From Henriciella sp045287255 (GTDB taxonomy: Bacteria > Pseudomonadota > Alphaproteobacteria > Caulobacterales > Hyphomonadaceae): DNA of 64,000 nt. Shown piece by piece: positions 59,629-64,000 of the stretch. The notes beneath the pieces are model-generated. The model saw only the letters and a program-made list of their open reading frames with translations, made no database searches and was not told the origin of the DNA. How positions within the stretch are numbered: the stretch's first letter is position 1; every line of letters begins with the position of its first letter. The stretch spans positions 2,170,001 to 2,234,000 of the forward strand of contig NZ_CP137142.1 in NCBI RefSeq assembly GCF_045287255.1, written 5' to 3'. A program made the position numbers and the translations under genes.

Positions 59629-62457
59629 TTAAAAACTATCCGCCGCTTCTGCTCGCCGGAGTGTCCGCGCCGGCGTAGATGGCGCTTCAAGATCCTGACG
59701 ACCTAATGCGGCCAAGAGTTGCTCACGAAGGGATGATTTCATGGCCTCGTCAAAGCCTTCGGGCAGTTTGACGTAAAATGCGTCAAACACGCGTTCCCCA
59801 TAAGACCCGACATGGGCTGACAGAATGGTGACATTGGCTTCGGCCAGAACGGCGCTGACGGCTGCAAGCAAACCCGGTTGATCCCTGCCTGCAAGATCGA
59901 TCACTGTGCCCTGAGCAGATTCCTCTTCGGAGATCATTACACGTGGTTTGACCAGGAAGGCCGCTGCGCGGGCATTCGGCCGCGTCTTTACGATCTTCAA
60001 AGGTTTGTCGCCTGTGAGCGCCTCAGCAACAGCTTTCTCTAAGCGCTGCAAACGCGATGGGTCACCATTCGCAAAGGGGTGCCCATCTTCATCCTGAAGC
60101 AGGAAGACATCGACAATACGACCGGATTGAGCGGTAAAGACCTGCGCCGAAATAATGCTTGCCCCCTGCCCATCGATTGCAGAAGCCAAGCGTGCAAACA
60201 GACCGGGACGATCCTGTCCTGTAACAAAAACTTCTGTGCCCCCGGCCCCGCTATGAACTTGCGCCTTAACCAGCGAATCCGGATTACCAGACAGCATTTG
60301 CGCATGCGTAATTAGCGTTTCGAGATCAAAGCCCGTCCAATAAGCCTCGTCCATTTCTGTCAGGATGGCCGGGATCGTACCCAGCTTATCAAGGACAGCT
60401 TCGCGATGCGATTCGGCGCGCGCCTGCAATTCTGCTGCAACGCTCGCCTCGTCCGTCCGGCCACCGCGTAGCGCCGCCTCTGTGTTATGGTAGAGATCGG
60501 CCAATAGCTGATCCTTCCAGCCATTCCAGATGTTTGGCCCAACGGCGCGAATGTCGGCAACAGTCAGAATATAAAGCAGCCGCAAATGCTCTATATCGCC
60601 AACCAGTTCAGCAAATTTCACAATCGTACGAGGGTCGGAAATATCACGCTTTTGAGCCGTCTCACTCATCTCCAAATGATTACCGACCAGCCATGCCGTC
60701 AGCTCTGTCTCAGCCGCGCCAAGACCAAGGCGCTCACACGCCGCCCGGGCAGTTTTCATACCTTCAATCTGCTGATCGCCGAGGCCCTTTCCGGTATCGT
60801 GCAATAGCATGGCCAAGTATAAGGCCCGGCGATTTTCAATCCCGTCAAACAGGCGGTTAGCCAAGCCAAAGCCTTCCTCGCCCCGGTCCATGGAGGCCAT
60901 ATGATCAACCGCGCGGATCGTATGCTCATCAACAGTATAGTGATGATACATGTTGAACTGGGTCTGCGCGACAATACCGCCAAACTCGGGCAGGAAGCGT
61001 CCAAGCACGCCAGCTTCATTCATGCGATCAAGGGCCAATCCCGGGTTATGCCCTTCCAGCAAGATGGCCAGAAACGTATCAATAAGATCCTGATCGGTGC
61101 GCGTGACACTATTGATCAGACGCACATTACGCGTCGCCATTGCCATGGCATCGGGATGAATATCCAACTCTTCCTGATCAGCGACCTGAAACAATCTCAT
61201 CAAGCCGCACGGCTTGGATAGAAATGCTTCCTCATCGGCAATAGAAATCCGACCAGCCTCAACCTGGAACATGCCATCGTCGAGCACTTTCGGACCGCTG
61301 CCGGGGAGAAAACGACGCCATCCCTCTGGCTTCTTTTGCTGCTGAGCCTCAAGCTTTGCTGCGAGGATACGGGTCAGTCCCCCGACATCCTTGGCCGCAA
61401 TGAAGTAGCGCTTCATGAAGCGCTCAACCCCAAGCTGCTCACCACGATCGCGATAGCCAAGCCGCGCGGCGATTTCCGGCTGTAAGTCAAAGCTCAACCG
61501 CTCTTCAGCTCGGCCTGTGAGGTAGTGGAGGTGGCAGCGAACCGTCCACAAGAAGCGGGCTGCCCGAACGAAGACATGATACTCATGATCGGTGAAGACA
61601 TTTGTCTTCATCACATCCTCAAGGGTCGTGGTCTCCTCTGGATGCATGTGCTTGACGATCCAGTAGAGCGTTTGCAGATCGCGCAGACCGCCTTTGCCCT
61701 CTTTCACATTTGGCTCGACCACAAAACGGGCATTGCCCTGCCGAATGTGCCGATTGTTTCGCTCTTCCAGCTTATCGGCTATGAACTGGGCATCCAGACC
61801 ATGCACAACCTGCGTGTTAAATAGCGCTGCTGTTTCATTCGCGAGCGCTTCGTCGCCAAACAACAAGCGAGCATCGAGCAAGCTGGTCTTGATCGTCACA
61901 TCTTCCTTGGCAAGCTTGACGCATTCTTGCGGTGTCCGAAACGCGTGCCCAACTTTTAGCCCCATGTCCCACATCATGTAGAGCATGTACTCGATAACGC
62001 TTTCAGCGTGCGCGCTTGCCTTGTAAGGGCGTACGAACAGCAAATCGATATCCGAGCTCGGCGCGAGGACAGAGCGCCCATAGCCACCCGTCGCATAGAC
62101 GGCGAGGCGCTCCCCTTCGGTTGGATTGCGCGCTCGAAAGACATGCGTGGTCGTATAATCGTAGAGGGCGTGCAGCACCTCATCCATGACGGCCGCCAGG
62201 AGCCGGGCGGTGTCTAGACCATCAGCCCCCTGCTGCAATCGCTCTTGAGCAATCATCCGCCCACGAAACATCGCTGAATGCAGCTGATCGAGCACGGTCT
62301 TGCGCGCATCACTGTGCTCGCCGCCATACATCTGTGCTGCGGTTGTCAGTTTCACGCGCAGCGCGCGGCCATCAATGATACTCGCAATGCGCCACGGACC
62401 GGGCTTTCGCCGTGCAGGAATTTTTTTATCAACAAGGGCGGGTTCGAGCTGAGCCAT
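59629..62457 (-). CDS. glnD: Bifunctional [protein-PII] uridylyltransferase/uridylyl-removing enzyme
   Basis: A 942-residue nitrogen sensor. The nucleotidyltransferase domain has GGYGRSVLAPSSDIDLLF, with Gly124-Gly125 and Asp136/Asp138. A central HD domain follows (LYLAMLLHDTGKG; VGNHLEMSE). Two C-terminal ACT domains (EVFVTGQDRPGLFARLASAI and VIDLAGRDQPGLLAAVSAVL) bind glutamine. It modifies PII (GlnB) under nitrogen limitation. rpoN, for nitrogen genes, lies 10 kb away. Confidence 0.96.
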   Translation of the reverse strand: MAQLEPALVDKKIPARRKPGPWRIASIIDGRALRVKLTTAAQMYGGEHSDARKTVLDQLHSAMFRGRMIAQERLQQGADGLDTARLLAAVMDEVLHALYDYTTTHVFRARNPTEGERLAVYATGGYGRSVLAPSSDIDLLFVRPYKASAHAESVIEYMLYMMWDMGLKVGHAFRTPQECVKLAKEDVTIKTSLLDARLLFGDEALANETAALFNTQVVHGLDAQFIADKLEERNNRHIRQGNARFVVEPNVKEGKGGLRDLQTLYWIVKHMHPEETTTLEDVMKTNVFTDHEYHVFVRAARFLWTVRCHLHYLTGRAEERLSFDLQPEIAARLGYRDRGEQLGVERFMKRYFIAAKDVGGLTRILAAKLEAQQQKKPEGWRRFLPGSGPKVLDDGMFQVEAGRISIADEEAFLSKPCGLMRLFQVADQEELDIHPDAMAMATRNVRLINSVTRTDQDLIDTFLAILLEGHNPGLALDRMNEAGVLGRFLPEFGGIVAQTQFNMYHHYTVDEHTIRAVDHMASMDRGEEGFGLANRLFDGIENRRALYLAMLLHDTGKGLGDQQIEGMKTARAACERLGLGAAETELTAWLVGNHLEMSETAQKRDISDPRTIVKFAELVGDIEHLRLLYILTVADIRAVGPNIWNGWKDQLLADLYHNTEAALRGGRTDEASVAAELQARAESHREAVLDKLGTIPAILTEMDEAYWTGFDLETLITHAQMLSGNPDSLVKAQVHSGAGGTEVFVTGQDRPGLFARLASAIDGQGASIISAQVFTAQSGRIVDVFLLQDEDGHPFANGDPSRLQRLEKAVAEALTGDKPLKIVKTRPNARAAAFLVKPRVMISEEESAQGTVIDLAGRDQPGLLAAVSAVLAEANVTILSAHVGSYGERVFDAFYVKLPEGFDEAMKSSLREQLLAALGRQDLEAPSTPARTLRRAEAADSF

Positions 62458-62534
62458 ATGTCTTTCATAGCGTTATTCCCATGAGTTTGGCTAGCGATCT
62501 TGCCGCGGCGCAGCATTTCCGGCACATGGGGGGT

Positions 62535-63818
62535 ATGGCAGATACAGTATACACTCCAGACGCGCTTGCGCAGTCCATGATCGACATGGGAAACCATGCG
62601 CGCAAAGCCTCCGCGACGCTCGCCAAAGCTGGTGAGGCCGGGCGCACGAACGCCATCCGCGCAATGGCACAGGCGCTTGAAGCGGCTGAAGCCGATATTC
62701 TCGCGGCAAATGAGCGGGATTTACAGGGCGGCAAGGAAAAAGGCCTCGCCCCGGCCATGATGGATCGACTGGCCCTGACACCAGAGCGCCTGTCCGGTAT
62801 TGCTGATGCGCTGCGGCAGGTCGCGGACCTGCCTGACCCTGTCGGTAGCGAAATCGCCCGGTGGACGGTGCCTTCCGGCCTAGACATTGCGCGTGTACGC
62901 ACCCCGCTCGGCGTGATCGGGATCATCTACGAAGCCCGCCCGAATGTGACGGCTGACGCTGCTGCACTGTGCATTCGCTCTGGCAATGCTGCGATCCTGC
63001 GTGCCGGGAGTGAAAGCCTGAACTCTGCGATCGCGATTGCCGATGCCCTGCGGACAGGCCTGAAGAATGCTGGCCTGCCTGCTGATGCTGTACAGCTCGT
63101 TCCGACAAAGGATCGCGCCGCTGTTGGTCACATGCTAACCGGTCTGGATGGCCAGCTAGATGTCATTGTACCGCGCGGCGGAAAAAGCCTCGTTGAGCGG
63201 GTTCAGAAAGAAGCGCGCGTCCCCGTCATTGGCCACCTTGAGGGCCTCTGCCATATCTATGTCGATGCGGCGGCTGACCCGCAAAAGGCCGTGGATATTA
63301 CGGTCAACGCTAAAATGCGCCGGACCGGAATTTGCGGGGCTGCGGAAACCCTTCTGATCGACAAAGCCGTCGCTACAGATTTGCTGCCCGTTATTGCCAG
63401 CGCCTTGATCGATGCGGGGTGTTCACTGAAAGGCGATGCCGCCGCACAAGCGCTTGTAGCAACAATGGAAACCGCGAGCGAAGAAGACTGGCGCACCGAA
63501 TACCTTGCTCCGGTCATTTCCGTGCGCGTGGTGGACGGCCCGCAGGGCGCGATTGAGCATATCAGCCAATATGGCACCGGGCACACTGAATGCATCATTA
63601 CGGAAAACGCTGAAACCGCTGAACGTTTCCTATCTGACATTGATGCCGGGATCGTTATGCATAACGCCTCAACCCAATTTGCTGATGGTGGTGAGTTTGG
63701 CATGGGCGCAGAGATTGGCATTGCCACCGGGCGTATCCATGCACGTGGCCCTGTCGGGGCGGAGCAGCTGACAATCTTCAAATATGTCGTACGCGGTACG
63801 GGCCAGACCCGGCCTTAA
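62535..63818 (+). CDS. proA: Gamma-glutamyl phosphate reductase
   Basis: Second enzyme of proline synthesis, 427 aa. The catalytic Cys267 lies in RRTGICGAAETLLID, and PLGVIGIIYEARPNVT and VIVPRGGKSLVERVQ are family motifs. ATG 62535 gives the usual length; in-frame ATGs at 62526 and 62481 and a start at 62412 inside glnD are alternatives with poor ribosome sites. It precedes nadD by 22 bases. Its usual partner proB is 22 kb upstream on the other strand. Confidence 0.95.
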   Translation: MADTVYTPDALAQSMIDMGNHARKASATLAKAGEAGRTNAIRAMAQALEAAEADILAANERDLQGGKEKGLAPAMMDRLALTPERLSGIADALRQVADLPDPVGSEIARWTVPSGLDIARVRTPLGVIGIIYEARPNVTADAAALCIRSGNAAILRAGSESLNSAIAIADALRTGLKNAGLPADAVQLVPTKDRAAVGHMLTGLDGQLDVIVPRGGKSLVERVQKEARVPVIGHLEGLCHIYVDAAADPQKAVDITVNAKMRRTGICGAAETLLIDKAVATDLLPVIASALIDAGCSLKGDAAAQALVATMETASEEDWRTEYLAPVISVRVVDGPQGAIEHISQYGTGHTECIITENAETAERFLSDIDAGIVMHNASTQFADGGEFGMGAEIGIATGRIHARGPVGAEQLTIFKYVVRGTGQTRP

Positions 63819-63840
63819 CTTACAAGTCCGGAAACTCGAC

Positions 63841-64000
63841 ATGTCCCGTTTACGCGTCGCCCAGCATTTGCCTCCCGCCAGTACGCGGGCACGCATCGGT
63901 CTCTTCGGTGGCAGCTTTAACCCACCGCACGATGGGCATATGCATGTCGCTGAAACCGCATTGAAGCGGCTGGCCCTTGATCAGGTCTGGTGGATCCCGG
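63841..64000 (+). CDS. nadD: Nicotinate-nucleotide adenylyltransferase, 5' part (runs off window)
   Basis: ATG at 63841 opens a frame that is still open at the window end (53 codons). The nucleotidyltransferase signature GLFGGSFNPPHDGHMH (residues 20-35, with the HxGH-type motif) is complete. It makes deamido-NAD from NaMN and ATP. The N-terminus before the motif is about 15 residues longer than in E. coli. proA-nadD is the normal alphaproteobacterial order. Confidence 0.93.
   Translation, partial: MSRLRVAQHLPPASTRARIGLFGGSFNPPHDGHMHVAETALKRLALDQVWWIP

Noticed and set aside
1..64000. Mobile elements, prophage, CRISPR or defence island
   Set aside because: No transposase, integrase, cas, restriction-modification or toxin-antitoxin gene and no spaced direct repeats were recognised; the window is core chromosome.

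Overview
The window is ordinary, gene-dense chromosome of an alphaproteobacterium, most likely a marine member of the Hyphomonadaceae/Maricaulaceae/Robiginitomaculaceae branch. This is inferred from HdaA next to polyphosphate kinase, COQ9 divergent from rpsU, hisS-hisZ-hisG, lptC-lptA-lptB-rpoN, glnD-murJ, a DUF1178/grxC/comF block, and a fused M56/M23 metallopeptidase. About 67 genes are supported. I see no rRNA or tRNA gene, insertion sequence, prophage or CRISPR array, and no gene-free stretch longer than about 290 bases.

Layout. 1-6.9 kb: end of a GH42 beta-galactosidase, secE-nusG, pgi (reverse), tuf, then dgoK-dgoA of the De Ley-Doudoroff galactonate pathway. 6.9-8.7 kb: a BlaI-type repressor and a membrane M56 protease fused to an M23 domain, with a TACA-N2-TGTA operator upstream. 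8.9-14.7 kb: rplY-pth, dnaX-ybaB and recR, with a divergent pair (GlxA-type regulator and isonitrile-hydratase-like protein) set between ybaB and recR. 14.7-18.9 kb: a PQQ-type sugar dehydrogenase lipoprotein and a TonB-dependent receptor. 19.1-20.9 kb: queC-queE-queD. 20.9-27.6 kb: a PAQR/hemolysin III protein, VOC and carboxymuconolactone-decarboxylase-like proteins, an orphan AT-rich lipoprotein, DUF1178, grxC, comF, a methyltransferase, COQ9 and rpsU. 27.7-35.5 kb: hisA, a tight reverse cluster DUF2066-hdaA-ppk1-ppx, and purM-purN. 35.5-39.3 kb: a BLUF photoreceptor, ndk, a TPR lipoprotein and an M17 aminopeptidase. 39.3-44.4 kb (reverse): rplU-rpmA-GNAT-obgE-proB and a diguanylate cyclase. 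44.7-48.2 kb: hisS-hisZ-hisG. 48.2-53.7 kb (reverse): lptC-lptA-lptB-rpoN, an RNase D-like exonuclease and an MscS channel. 53.9-64 kb: a TPR-sulfotransferase, prfC, small unknowns, murJ, glnD, proA and the start of nadD.

The most notable points are these. (1) The BlaI/M56 pair carries a peptidoglycan-hydrolase-like M23 domain where BlaR1 has its beta-lactam sensor. One M23 catalytic histidine is replaced by glutamine, which suggests a wall-fragment or wall-damage sensor. (2) rpsU appears to start at an AUU codon behind a good Shine-Dalgarno sequence. (3) One inversion of about 23 kb (roughly 39.28-62.5 kb) would rebuild the usual rplU-rpmA-GNAT-obgE-proB-proA-nadD cluster. (4) HdaA lacks the Walker A lysine, and QueD lacks the canonical catalytic cysteine. 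(5) A perfect inverted repeat with 20-base arms lies between murJ and glnD.

Start codons were chosen by Shine-Dalgarno spacing and family N-termini. Where I moved a start inward from the longest reading frame, the entry says so. Functional assignments rest on motif and family recognition by eye; no database search was run.
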